Part shown: piece by piece, positions 42,639 through 52,089 of the stretch | How the letters are laid out: every line of letters starts with the position of its first letter | Position numbering within the stretch: position 1 is the stretch's first letter | Translations under genes and position numbers: made by a program | Origin: CAWDPQ01 sp963804245 | GTDB lineage: Bacteria; Acidobacteriota; Vicinamibacteria; Vicinamibacterales; 2-12-FULL-66-21 | Reading direction: 5' to 3' | NCBI GenBank assembly: GCA_963804245.1 | Contig: CAWDPQ010000006.1 | Span: 62,001 to 126,000, forward strand | Length of the DNA: 64,000 nt | Notes under the pieces: generated by a model | Databases searched by the model: none | Seen by the model: only the letters and a program-made list of their open reading frames with translations | What the model was told of the DNA's origin: nothing

Positions 42639-43454
42639 TCAGACGCCGGGGATTCCCGCTTTGCGGGCGATTGCGCTCACGAACGACATGTGGCCGAAGA
42701 ATTCTCCGTCGCGCGCGCGCCGCCGTGCCTCCATCCGCAAAGCCTCAGCCGACTGCGCGGTCAGCGTACCCGTGGCAGCCAGGAGATCGGCACCACGATC
42801 GATGATGGTGAGCATGTAGGCGGGCTCTGCCGTCTGCAGGTAGCCGAAAGCTCGGAGCGATTGCACGGCGAAACCAGCCGCGGCCAGCGTCCTCGGAATC
42901 TTTCGTGTCAGCCAGCGATTTTGCACGAAGGATGCGACCATGGCATCCACGAGCGGCTGGAGCGGATCGAATTCGCTGATTCCCACGCTGGTCGTCGTGT
43001 AGTCGGCCTCGAATACAGTCAGCCAGCCATCGGGTCGCAACACGCGATACGCTTCGCGCAGGGCAAGCTCGGGCTCGGGAATGTGACACAACGCGGTGTG
43101 AAACACCACAAGGTCGAACGACGCATCGGGCAGGTCGAGCGACCGGCCGTCGTCTTCCGCAAAGGTGAGACCGTTCAGATGGTGTCCGAGCTCCCGCGCC
43201 CGGGCTACGAACACCGGAGATGGATCGACGCCCAGGACTTCGATCTTCAGCAGCTCGACGACTGCCCGGCTCACCGCGCCGGTCCCGCAACCGATCTCCA
43301 GCGCCCGCGCTCCTTTGGGAAGTTTTATTTCCGAGAGATACGCGCGAACCATCATCTGCTGCTGCGGGTCTGCTGCTCGCAGCTCCAGCACATCGGCCAG
43401 CCGTTGCTGTACGAACGGGTCGGTTTGCGCGATTGCCGCGTAGGGATCTGCCAT
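42639..43454 (-). CDS. SAM-dependent methyltransferase (class I)
   Basis: 271 residues from ATG 43454. SAM site ALEIGCGTGAVSRAVVEL, acidic loop VLGVDPSPVFVARARELG, then SFDLVVFHTALCHIPEPE and REAYRVLRPDGWLTVFEADY typical of Methyltransf_11/ubiE-like enzymes. An in-frame codon at 43526 overlaps the divergent gene and is rejected. Substrate unknown. Confidence 0.88.
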   Translation of the reverse strand: MADPYAAIAQTDPFVQQRLADVLELRAADPQQQMMVRAYLSEIKLPKGARALEIGCGTGAVSRAVVELLKIEVLGVDPSPVFVARARELGHHLNGLTFAEDDGRSLDLPDASFDLVVFHTALCHIPEPELALREAYRVLRPDGWLTVFEADYTTTSVGISEFDPLQPLVDAMVASFVQNRWLTRKIPRTLAAAGFAVQSLRAFGYLQTAEPAYMLTIIDRGADLLAATGTLTAQSAEALRMEARRRARDGEFFGHMSFVSAIARKAGIPGV

Positions 43455-43486
43455 GGTCGCCGAGGCCTCCTCGAAAGCTCTCTCTA

Positions 43487-43492
43487 TATAAT
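43487..43492 (+). promoter_or_regulatory. -10 box of the endonuclease/phosphatase gene, predicted leaderless
   Basis: TATAAT followed by six bases and the ATG at 43499. Same spacing as lexA and amrS. No good -35 box. Confidence 0.5.
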
Positions 43493-43498
43493 CCGCCC

Positions 43499-44377
43499 AT
43501 GAAGATAGGGAAAGTGGCGCGCTCACGCGCCAGCGGCCTGCTCCTCGTCATTCTCACGGTTCTGCCTGCGGCGTCGAGGGCGCAGCCGCCGGCACGTGAA
43601 CCGCTCACGGTGATGTCGTTCAACATCCGCTACGGCACGGCCAAGGACGGTGAGAACGAATGGGCACGCCGGCGCACGATGCTGTTCGATCTGATCCGCG
43701 AGCAGGACGCCGACCTCATCGGGCTGCAGGAGGCGCTCGATTTCCAGATCGATGAAATCGTCGCCGCCGCTCCTGGCTATGCCACCATCGGCGTGGGTCG
43801 CGACGATGGCCGCGCGCGTGGGGAGTTCGCCGCTCTCCTGTTTCGCAAGAACCGGTTTCGCGTCGCCGAGGCCGGCACTTTCTGGTTGTCGGATACCCCC
43901 ACGGTGACGGCTTCGAAGACGTGGGGAAACAACATCACACGCATCTGCACCTGGGCGCGACTCATCGATCGCGATGGGCGCGGCTTCTTCGTGTTCAACG
44001 TCCATCTCGATCACCAGTCGCAGCCGTCGCGGGAGCGAAGCACCCAGCTACTGCGGGAGCGAATCGACGCGCGATCCGTTGCGACCGATCCCGTGCTCGT
44101 GACGGGCGACTTCAACGTCGGCGAGAAGAACCCGGCGCTCGCAACCCTGCTCGGCCCTCTGGTCGACACGTTCCGCGTCGTCCGCCCTCAGGAAAAGACG
44201 GTCGGAACGTTCACCGGATTCAAGTTCGGCAACATCGAGGGAGACAAGATCGACTACATCCTCGTGCAGCCGGGCACGGAAGTGATGCATGCCGATATCG
44301 TGCGCTTCACCCGAGATCAGCGATATCCGTCCGACCACTTCCCGGTAATCGCGCGCGTGAGGTTGGCGGACAAGTAG
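43499..44377 (+). CDS. Exported endonuclease/exonuclease/phosphatase family protein
   Basis: 292 residues. Signal peptide near 10-28 (SGLLLVILTVLPAASRAQ). EEP fold motifs: LTVMSFNIRYGTAKDGENEW, LIGLQEALDFQIDEIVAAAP, FVFNVHLDHQSQPSRERSTQ, VLVTGDFNVGEKNP, DKIDYILVQPG, YPSDHFPVIARV. Metal-binding Asn, Glu, Asp, and His are all there. Could be a secreted nuclease or a sugar/lipid phosphodiesterase. Confidence 0.9.
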   Translation: MKIGKVARSRASGLLLVILTVLPAASRAQPPAREPLTVMSFNIRYGTAKDGENEWARRRTMLFDLIREQDADLIGLQEALDFQIDEIVAAAPGYATIGVGRDDGRARGEFAALLFRKNRFRVAEAGTFWLSDTPTVTASKTWGNNITRICTWARLIDRDGRGFFVFNVHLDHQSQPSRERSTQLLRERIDARSVATDPVLVTGDFNVGEKNPALATLLGPLVDTFRVVRPQEKTVGTFTGFKFGNIEGDKIDYILVQPGTEVMHADIVRFTRDQRYPSDHFPVIARVRLADK

Positions 44378-44405
44378 ATCTGGAAGAGCCAAAGCCCGTT
44401 GCGAA

Positions 44406-45362
44406 TCAGTAGACATCCAGATCGCGACCCACCACGACCTGCCCCGCATACCGCGACATCTCACGCAGCACCGTGGCCGGTGCCGACCGCTCGGAGTCGA
44501 CCGCCGGTCGCAGCGACAGTGAGGTGTGGTACAGAATCAACAATCGCGGCTTCGCCTTCGCCGCCAACTCGACAAGCTGTTCCGTGGTCGTGTGAAATTT
44601 CGCGGCGTACTCCCGGAAATCTGGACGCTTCGCCAGCCATTCGAGTGTCAGCACTTCGTGAACCAGCACATCGCATCCGCGGCAGGCGTCGATGGTCGCT
44701 TGCGCAGGATTCGTGTCACCTGAGATGACGATGCTGCGATCGGGCGTGTCGAACCGATAGCCGTAGCTTTCCATCGTGTGTTTCGTTGCGAATGCCGTCA
44801 CGGTCACGTTGGCATCCTTGTAAACGACGCCTGCGCCGATCTCATGCGCATTCACCGCATGGCCTTCGGGAAATGCGCCGACCGTGTAGAGCCCGCGGTC
44901 TCGTGACCGTGTCTCGAAGTCGGCGCGATAGGCTTCCAGCAAGTGCTCGGTCATGGCCTTGATACCGCTGGGGCCGTAAACCTCCAGTGGAACCCGCCGT
45001 CCGAGCACCCAGGGCGTAAGAAGCAGATCCGGATAGCCAACCGTGTGATCGGAATGCAGATGCGTAACGAAGGCCACGCGGAGCTTGACCGGGTCCAACG
45101 CGGCTACGCCCTTGTCGACGACCGCCGACTTGGCACGGCGGACGATCCCGGCGCCGAAATCCACGAGGTACGGCGTGTCGTTGACGACGACCGCCGTTGC
45201 CGGTCCCGATCGGTCAGGGTCGGCGGGAGGATTTCCGGTGCCGAGAAGAACAAGTTGCGTACGACTCGATGCCGGCGGCGCAGGCCGCCGCTGGGCGGCG
45301 GGGCTCGTGGTGAAGAGCGCGATCGAAATGGCGACGACGAACAGCGGGCCCGAATGAGGCAT
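44406..45362 (-). CDS. Exported MBL-fold metallo-hydrolase (RNase Z-like)
   Basis: 318 residues. Signal at LFVVAISIALFTTSPAAQRR. LVLLGTGNPPADPDRSGPAT; metal motif FVTHLHSDHTVGYPDLLLTP; SIVISGDTNPAQATIDACRG; late His in LLILYHTSLSLRP. The pattern matches the RNase Z/arylsulfatase-like MBL subgroup, but export argues against tRNA processing. Begins 18 bases after the ankyrin stop, so it is the last gene of the DUF1592-DUF1552-ankyrin-MBL operon. Confidence 0.88.
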   Translation of the reverse strand: MPHSGPLFVVAISIALFTTSPAAQRRPAPPASSRTQLVLLGTGNPPADPDRSGPATAVVVNDTPYLVDFGAGIVRRAKSAVVDKGVAALDPVKLRVAFVTHLHSDHTVGYPDLLLTPWVLGRRVPLEVYGPSGIKAMTEHLLEAYRADFETRSRDRGLYTVGAFPEGHAVNAHEIGAGVVYKDANVTVTAFATKHTMESYGYRFDTPDRSIVISGDTNPAQATIDACRGCDVLVHEVLTLEWLAKRPDFREYAAKFHTTTEQLVELAAKAKPRLLILYHTSLSLRPAVDSERSAPATVLREMSRYAGQVVVGRDLDVY

Positions 45363-45380
45363 TCTAAGCAGACCGAGTGG

Positions 45381-46767
45381 CTAGTAAATCTGCTGGGTCT
45401 TGGCGACGATCGTTTTCGGCGGCGTGACGCCTGCCGCGATCATCACCTCGCGAAGAGCGGCCTCTGTATCGGGCGAGGGCTTGAAGTTTCCGAAGCGGTA
45501 GCCGACGGCAATGGCGAGCGGCGTCCACCCGAACTTGTCGTTCTGATTCCAGACCTCGATCTTGGCTCCCTTGGCGGCGAGGAACTTCACGACCCTGGGG
45601 AGATTCTTGTAGGCGGCGCCGTGCATGGCGGTTTCGCCGTTGTCGTCGACGGCATTGATGTCGGCGCCAAGCTCGAGAGCCACCTGGACGGCCTCCAACA
45701 CTTCGCTCTCGGTTCCCGCGTCCTCGCCGGGTGAGCGCGTGGCGAGTCCGGCTGCAACCATCAGCGGCGTGCTGTTCTCGGCATTGGGTAGGAGCGGATC
45801 GGCGCCCAAGCGCGGCCAGCGTTCGCATCAACTCGGCGTCCGCGGTCTGTGCGGCCAGCAGGAATGGTGTCGCCCCATGCTCGTTCAGGCGCGTATTGGT
45901 CAGGTTCGCTCGTTTCTCCATCCTCGCGTTCACGTTTGCGCCACGCGCCGCGAGCTTCTTCACGAGGTCGAGGCTGCCCAGGTTTCCCGATCCTTCGGGA
46001 GCGGGATCGTTGTCTCCGACGCCCGGCTTCCGCACCGCAGCCAGCGCATGAAGGACGGTGTAGCCGGTGAGGTCCGCGTTCGGATTGGCGCCGGCGTCCA
46101 GCAGGTGAGCCGCCAGCTCGAAATGCGCGTTCATCACCGCCACGAGCAGCGCACTCGCGCCCGCGGGCGGCATGCGCCCGCCGTAAGCACGGCGCCGTCC
46201 GTCCAGAGGCACAGTCTCGTTGACGTCTGCCCCCGCCTTCAGCAGCACCTTGACGACGTCGATGCGCCCTTCTCGAATGGCGAACAGCATCGGCGTGAAA
46301 CCGGAGGCCAGGCGAGCGCGGAAATCGGCGCCGGCTGCGATGAGGACTTCCGCCACGCCGGCATGGCCTTCCGCGGCCGCCCACATCAGCGCCGTCTGAC
46401 CGCGCCGATCGTCTTTGCTGTCGACGTTGGCACCGCGGGAGAGCAGTGCTTTCACCGAGGCCAGGGCACCGACGCGCGCGGCGGTCATCAGGGCCGTCTC
46501 TCCGCCCGGCAAAGTCGTGTTCGGGTCCGCGCCGGACTCGAGGAGCAGCTCGACAATCGCCGCGTTGCCGTTCGTGCAGGCCAGCGACAGCGGCGTCACG
46601 CCATACCGGTTCGCCGCTTTCACGTTCGCACCGGCACCCACCAGCAGCTTCGTCGTCTCCAGATCGTCCTGATACGTCGCCCAGTGGAGGGCCGTCATTC
46701 CGTCGATCTGCGGAGCGTTCACATCGACGTGCTGGTTCAGGAGCGCGCGGATCTTTGCGCGGTCCAT
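45381..46767 (-). pseudogene. Ankyrin-repeat protein, two frameshifts
   Basis: At least ten ankyrin repeats, e.g. DGMTALHWATYQDDLETTKL, YGVTPLSLACTNGNAAIVEL, GQTALMWAAAEGHAGVAEVL, FGWTPLAIAVGYRFGNFKPS. After LMRTLAALG the frame breaks at about 45810: coding CTTGGGCGCC should read CTTGGCGCC, which restores GADPLLPNAENSTPLMVAAG to the stop at 45381. A second shift precedes the ATG at 46767: a signal-like LRLALLLSAVSLHGAAV lies in another frame and would join SDALLADAAEKMDR if two bases (TC) were added at about 46800. So the true start is upstream, near 46860. Exported protein-interaction scaffold in the DUF1592/DUF1552 operon. Confidence 0.8.
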
Positions 46768-46970
46768 CTTTTCAGCGGCGTCCGCCAGGAGCGCGTCAGA
46801 CGGCGGCGCCGTGCAGGCTGACCGCGGACAGGAGCAAGGCCAGCCGCAGATGCCGCGCGCGCTTCCTTCGCCGCGCTCCGGGTGTGGGCCCGCCGCGAGC
46901 TTTACGCGCTTCGCGCTGCCGGGCCTGCCGCGCCGCGCCGCCCTTCCCGACCTCGGCGCAGTCCGCGAGA

Positions 46971-48305
46971 TTAGAGAGCCAACAATTCATCGACCTTCCC
47001 TTTGCTATCAGCAAAAGCGTCCATGCGAACGCCCACCCGCTCGAGCAGCGTGAGGTGCAGGTTGGCCAGCGGTGTGGGCTCCGCATACTTGATGTGGCGC
47101 CCGCCCTTGACCCGGCCGGCGCTGCCGCCGGCGACGAGAATCGGCAGGTTCACGTGATCGTGCACGTTCGGGTTGCCCATCCCGCTGCCGTACAGATAAA
47201 GCGCATGATCCAGAAGAGATCCGTTGCCCTCTGGCGTGGACTTCAGCTTGCCGAGGAAGTAGGCGAACAGCGACACGTGAAACGCGTTGATCTTCGCCAT
47301 GCGGGCGATCTTTTCCGGATCGTTGCCGTGGTGCGTCAGCGGATGGTGCGGATCGGGCACGCCGATTTCGGTATAGGTCCGGGTGCTCGTTTCACGAGCC
47401 AGCTGGAAAGTAATCACCCTGGTGACATCGCCCTGGAGTGCCAGCACCTGCAGGTCGAACATCAGCTTGGCATGGTCGGCGTACAAAGCCGGGACGCCCA
47501 CCGGCCGATCGAGATCGGGCAATTGCTCGCTCGTCGTCTCCGCTTCGGCTTTCTGGATGCGCCGCTCCACTTCGCGGACGGTATTCAGATACTGGTCGAC
47601 CCTGGCGCGATCGTCGGGTCCGAGTCTCCGCTGCAGATGCGAGATGTCATCGCGCACCCAATCGAGAAGACTGGCTCTCCGCCGCAGCGCCGCACGCCGG
47701 TCGGCGGCGCTGCCGCCTTCGCCGAACAGCCGCTCGAAAACGATGCGCGGGTGGGCTTCGGCCGGGAGGGGAGTCGTCGGCGACGACCACGAGAGGTTGT
47801 TCTGGTAAACGCAGGCGTAGCCGTTGTCGCACTGGCCGATCGTCTGCAGCAAATCCATCGACAGCTCGAGCGAGGGCAGGAGCGTCTGCTGGCCGATGTG
47901 CTGCGCGGCGATTTGGTCGACCGTCGTTCCCAGGTGGTAGTCGGTGCTCTCCGTCCATTTCGCCGTGGCCGCGCTGAGGAAGGCGGCGTTTGACGTGGCG
48001 TGTGTACCGGGATACGCGTTCTTCAACTCCAGGTTGCTGATCACCGTCAGCTGATCCGACACGGAGGCCAGTGACTGCAACGCGGGGGACAGATCGGCCA
48101 GCCTGTTGCCGCCTGGCGGCGTCCACCGAGTGATGTCGCATCCCATAGGCATGTAGACGAAACCGAGGCGTCGCACCGGCTCGGCTGCCGTCCGTGTCAG
48201 CGCGGTCATGGACGGAACCATGGCATCGAGCAGGGGCAGGGCGAGGCTCGCGCCTATCCCCCGCAGAAACGTCCGGCGCGGCAATGCCATCTTGGTGATG
48301 ATCAT
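46971..48305 (-). CDS. DUF1552 family protein, exported
   Basis: 444 residues. Twin-arginine-like signal PRRTFLRGIGASLALPLLDA. VRRLGFVYMPMGCDITRWTP and NLELKNAYPGTHATSNAAFL are DUF1552 features, as are SLLDWVRDDISHLQRRLGPD and YLYGSGMGNPNVHDHVNLPI. Its ATG overlaps the stop of the upstream DUF1592 gene (ATGA), so the pair is translationally coupled. The family occurs with DUF1592 cytochrome proteins in Planctomycetes and Acidobacteria; its function is not known. Confidence 0.92.
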   Translation of the reverse strand: MIITKMALPRRTFLRGIGASLALPLLDAMVPSMTALTRTAAEPVRRLGFVYMPMGCDITRWTPPGGNRLADLSPALQSLASVSDQLTVISNLELKNAYPGTHATSNAAFLSAATAKWTESTDYHLGTTVDQIAAQHIGQQTLLPSLELSMDLLQTIGQCDNGYACVYQNNLSWSSPTTPLPAEAHPRIVFERLFGEGGSAADRRAALRRRASLLDWVRDDISHLQRRLGPDDRARVDQYLNTVREVERRIQKAEAETTSEQLPDLDRPVGVPALYADHAKLMFDLQVLALQGDVTRVITFQLARETSTRTYTEIGVPDPHHPLTHHGNDPEKIARMAKINAFHVSLFAYFLGKLKSTPEGNGSLLDHALYLYGSGMGNPNVHDHVNLPILVAGGSAGRVKGGRHIKYAEPTPLANLHLTLLERVGVRMDAFADSKGKVDELLAL

Positions 48306-50704
48306 CGTGACTTCCTCATTTGAAACGGCTCGCTCTTCACGACTCCGAGAATGAGCGACGAGACGCGGAAGTTCTGCGGCCGCGCCTCGCGGATGATCGC
48401 CCGGACGGCGGGCGCATCGCAAGGCTCCATGCCTCGCCCGAGCGCGTAGGTGAGAAGCTTTTCTGAAAGCGTCCCGACGAACAGCTCGGGACGTCGCAGC
48501 AAGGCCTCTTCGAGTCCCCGGACGTCCGCGAACTCACTGCCGTCGGGCAGACTGCCCGACGCGTCGATGGCCTGGCCGCCCTCAGCAGATCGCCTGCGCC
48601 CGATCGCGTCGAACTTCTCGAGCGACAGTCCTACCGGATCCATCAGGTTGTGGCAGGCGGCGCAGGTCGGATTGGTACGATGCTCGGCCAGTCGCTTGCG
48701 AACCGAGAGATTGCCGTCGACGGTCTTGTCGATGAGCGCAGGCACATCCGGCAGCGGCGGCGGGGGAGGCACGCCGAGAATATTCTCGAGGATCCATTTC
48801 CCGCGCAGGACCGGCGAGGTGCGGGTGGCATAGGACGTGACCGTCAGAATGCTGGCATGCCGCAGGAGCCCGCCACGCTCGCCGTCCTCGTCCAGCGCGA
48901 CGCGACGGAAGCGGCTGCCATAGACGTGCGGTATGCCGTAATGCTTCGCCAGCCGTTCGTTGACGAACGTATAGTTTGCGCGCAGCAGATCGATGGCGCT
49001 GCGGTCCTCGCGCAGAATGCTCTCGAAGAAAAGCTCCGTTTCCTGCCGGAACGCCTGCCGGAGGTTATCGTCGAAATCCGGGAACAACCGCATGTCCGGA
49101 GTAATTGATGCGAGATTGCGCAGATGCAGCCACTGTGAAGCGAAGTTGCTGACGAGAGCCTGCGAGCGGTTGTCGGCCAGCATCCGCCGCACCTGCCGCT
49201 CCAGCACCGCCGGCTCGTGCAGCTTTCCGGCGCCGGCCACGTCAATCAACTCATCGTCCGGAATGCTGCTCCACAGGAAAAATGAGAGGCGGGACGCCAG
49301 CTCGAGATCGCTGATGCGGTAAACCGTATTCGGCGGTGTGCCGGCAGGATCCGGTTCGACCCGGAACAGAAATTGAGGGCTCACCAGCACGGCGGAGAGC
49401 GCCATCTCGATGCCAGCTTCGAAGTCTCCATCCGTGCGCGCTTTCCGGTACAGCGCGAGCGGGCCTTGTAGATCTGCCTCCGAGACGGGGCGTCGATAGG
49501 CTCGTCGCATCAGTGCGGACAGGATGCGCCTGGCAGAGGTTTCATCCTCGGCAGGGGTCGCTGGCCGGGACACGAAGAGCCGGCGGCGACTGGGCGTCTC
49601 GCCGGGGCCTGTCGCGGCGTAGGGACCGATGATCGAGATCGAATAGATAGCCGGCTGAATACGGGGATGCCGGTAGGAGTTGAAGCGCGCCTGGTACGGC
49701 TGCCGCACGCTTTCGGACAGCGCCGACGGCCGCTTCGGGAACGCCACGCCGACGGCGTGTGGACCGGCCTGCACCGGAACGCGAACTTTGAGGTGCTGAT
49801 CGAGGTTGTCGTGGGAAGGCTGATAGCTTGTAGAGAATCCTTCGACCCGCTGCGGCGGCTGCACCGTGAACAGCTGCACCCGCTCGCGATCCAGCAGCAA
49901 CTCGAGATCGTGGGGCTCGCTCAGACCCTCGACATGCTCGTCCCGATCTCGCGCCAGACGAATCGTGATCTCGTACTCGCCGTCGAGCGGAAAGGTATAC
50001 CGGACCACGGCACCGCCGCGGGTACCGATCGGCAGGCCGTCGACGTGCCCCTCCTGCGTGAGATCCGTCGCGATGCGGATTGTGTCGCCGCCTGGCGACC
50101 GGCTGGGACGTCCGACCGCCACACGGCTGATTTTTTCCGCCGCCGACACATAGCGGTCCAGCAACGTCGGCGAGAGGTCTCCGACCGTCACATTGTCGAA
50201 GCCGTAGCTGGATTCGTCGGCCGGTAGCAGCGAAGTGGCATCGACCTCCAGCTCGAGGAGATCGCGAATCGCATTCTGGTATTCGGTGCGTGTGAGCCGC
50301 CGGATTGTCGCCGTTCGCCCGGGATTTGGATTGGCTACGGCCGCGCGGTCGAGCGACTTCTCCAACGAGGCAATCACTGCGTCGTAAGTGGCGTCGTCCG
50401 GCCGCTCCTTGCCGATGGGCGGCATCTGACGAGCCCGCAGCTTGCGGACGACTTTCTCCCACACATCCGGATGCTGCGCGACGTCGTGCGCTGCAACCGT
50501 GTCGAGCGCGAGGTTCCCTTTCTTCTTGTCCTCGTCGTGACACGATACGCAATACTCTTCGACGAGCGGGAGACGCGGGTCGGCCGGCTGGGAAGGGGCG
50601 GCCGGTTTTTGCTGGGCATTCAGCGTGAACCCGACGCTGCCGGCCAGCAAGAGGCCAGCGACGCAGACGGCAATCGACGCCCTGCCGGCGGTGCAGACAC
50701 CCAT
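48302..50704 (-). CDS. DUF1592/DUF1588/DUF1587/DUF1595/DUF1585 c-type cytochrome protein
   Basis: 800 residues, exported (ASIAVCVAGLLLAGSVGFTL). A planctomycete-type cytochrome c domain with haem motif CVSCH in VEEYCVSCHDEDKKKGNLAL. DUF1587 (RLTRTEYQNAIRDLLELEVD), DUF1595 (RRILSALMRRAYRRPVSEAD), DUF1592 (LELASRLSFFLWSSIPDDEL), DUF1588 (NEHRT..CAACHNLMDPVGLSLEKF) and DUF1585 (VGTLSEKLLTYALGRGMEP) follow in order. A second CxxCH is CAACH. Redox function is likely; substrate unknown. First gene of the operon; a weak promoter (TCGACC-N17-TATGAT) lies just upstream. Confidence 0.93.
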   Translation of the reverse strand: MGVCTAGRASIAVCVAGLLLAGSVGFTLNAQQKPAAPSQPADPRLPLVEEYCVSCHDEDKKKGNLALDTVAAHDVAQHPDVWEKVVRKLRARQMPPIGKERPDDATYDAVIASLEKSLDRAAVANPNPGRTATIRRLTRTEYQNAIRDLLELEVDATSLLPADESSYGFDNVTVGDLSPTLLDRYVSAAEKISRVAVGRPSRSPGGDTIRIATDLTQEGHVDGLPIGTRGGAVVRYTFPLDGEYEITIRLARDRDEHVEGLSEPHDLELLLDRERVQLFTVQPPQRVEGFSTSYQPSHDNLDQHLKVRVPVQAGPHAVGVAFPKRPSALSESVRQPYQARFNSYRHPRIQPAIYSISIIGPYAATGPGETPSRRRLFVSRPATPAEDETSARRILSALMRRAYRRPVSEADLQGPLALYRKARTDGDFEAGIEMALSAVLVSPQFLFRVEPDPAGTPPNTVYRISDLELASRLSFFLWSSIPDDELIDVAGAGKLHEPAVLERQVRRMLADNRSQALVSNFASQWLHLRNLASITPDMRLFPDFDDNLRQAFRQETELFFESILREDRSAIDLLRANYTFVNERLAKHYGIPHVYGSRFRRVALDEDGERGGLLRHASILTVTSYATRTSPVLRGKWILENILGVPPPPPLPDVPALIDKTVDGNLSVRKRLAEHRTNPTCAACHNLMDPVGLSLEKFDAIGRRRSAEGGQAIDASGSLPDGSEFADVRGLEEALLRRPELFVGTLSEKLLTYALGRGMEPCDAPAVRAIIREARPQNFRVSSLILGVVKSEPFQMRKSR

Positions 50705-50865
50705 GTGACGGCCATCATACGCGCCAGATTGGTCGGGGTCGAGCGGGTGGGGTCAGGCCATTTTTGAGCCCTATCGGCTGACTCGGGCGCAAAACCCATC
50801 ATTTAATCCATAATCACCCATCACCGCCGAGGAGTGCCCCTACGCCGGGCATGGAGGACTGCACG

Positions 50866-52089
50866 ATGTGGAGCCGAAGACAATTTCTCGAAACCCTTTC
50901 GAGCCTGCCGCTGGTCGGAGGATTCGTTGGCGCGAGCTCGGCGCTCGGCGGAACGGCCGCCGCCGGACCGGCGCAGCGCGACCTGTTCAAGGAGCTCGGC
51001 GTCCGACCCTTCATCAATGCCGCGGGCACCTATACGGACATGACGGCATCGCTCATGGTTCCTGAGACCATTCAGGCCATCAACTACGCCTCACAGCACT
51101 TCGTCATGCTGGCCGAACTGCACGACAAGGTTGGCGAGCGGCTGGCCACGCTGCTCAAGTGCGAGGCCGCCATGGTCAGCTCCGGTGCGGCCTCGGCTCT
51201 CACGCTGGGGACGGCCGGTGTTCTCGCCGGGACCGACAGGGACAAGATTGCCGCGCTCCCGAATCTCGAGGGGATGAAGAGCGAGGTCATCATTCAGAAG
51301 GCACACCGCTTCGGCTACGACCGCGCGATCCGCAACTGCGGCGTGCGGCTGGTGGAAGTCGAGACGCGCGAGGACCTCGAGCGCGCGGTCAACGACAAGA
51401 CCGCGATGATGATGTTCCTGAACATGAACAACAGCGACGGCCAGATCAAGCACCAGGAGTTCGTCGAGCTCGGCAAGAAGCACTCCATCCCGACGATGAT
51501 CGATTGCGCTGCCGACGTGCCGCCGGTTGAGAACCTCTTCAAATACACAGCGCTCGGATTCGACCTGGTCGTATTCTCCGGCGGCAAGGGCATCCGCGGT
51601 CCGCAGAGCGCCGGCCTGCTCCTCGGCCGCAAAGACCTCATCGCGGCCGCGCGCATGAACGCCTCGCCCAACGGCAGCGCGATCGGCCGCGGGATGAAAG
51701 TGAACAAGGAAGAAATGGTGGGCATGCTCGCCGCCATCGAGGCTTACCTGAAGAGGGATCATGAAAAGGAGTGGCAAGACTTCCAGGAGCGCGCCGAGAC
51801 GATCCGCAAAGCCGTCGCCGCCGTGCCGGGCGTGACGGCGGAGATCCACGTGCCGGAAGTCGCCAATCACGTGCCGCACGTGCGCATTTCGTGGAACGCC
51901 GAGGAAAAGAAGATCACCGCGCGTGACGTGATCACGACGATGCGCGATGGCGAGCCGTCGATTCGCGTGCGCGGCGGCCGGCAGGGGCTCGACATCGGGG
52001 TGTGGATGATGAAGCCGGGCGAGGCCAAGATTGTCGCCACGCGCCTTCGCCGCGTGCTGGAGGGCAAGGAGAGGATCCTCACGTCGTGA
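50866..52089 (+). CDS. SelA-like PLP enzyme with Tat signal
   Basis: Fold-type I PLP enzyme of the SelA/DgaE group, expected to act on amino-sugar acid or related substrates (ammonia-lyase type). MWSRRQFLETLSSLPLVGGF is a twin-arginine-type signal, unusual for this normally cytoplasmic family. FKELGVRPFINAAGTYTDMT, CEAAMVSSGAASALTLGTAG and the PLP-Lys motif VFSGGKGIRGPQSAGLLLG are present. 407 residues; ATG at 50851 is five codons upstream and also possible. Its stop overlaps the GTG of the amidohydrolase. Confidence 0.88.
   Translation: MWSRRQFLETLSSLPLVGGFVGASSALGGTAAAGPAQRDLFKELGVRPFINAAGTYTDMTASLMVPETIQAINYASQHFVMLAELHDKVGERLATLLKCEAAMVSSGAASALTLGTAGVLAGTDRDKIAALPNLEGMKSEVIIQKAHRFGYDRAIRNCGVRLVEVETREDLERAVNDKTAMMMFLNMNNSDGQIKHQEFVELGKKHSIPTMIDCAADVPPVENLFKYTALGFDLVVFSGGKGIRGPQSAGLLLGRKDLIAAARMNASPNGSAIGRGMKVNKEEMVGMLAAIEAYLKRDHEKEWQDFQERAETIRKAVAAVPGVTAEIHVPEVANHVPHVRISWNAEEKKITARDVITTMRDGEPSIRVRGGRQGLDIGVWMMKPGEAKIVATRLRRVLEGKERILTS

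Noticed and set aside
46446..47993. 515-codon plus-strand open frame opposite DUF1552 and ankyrin genes
   Set aside because: Crosses two well-supported minus-strand genes; Arg/Ser/Pro composition typical of shadow frames.
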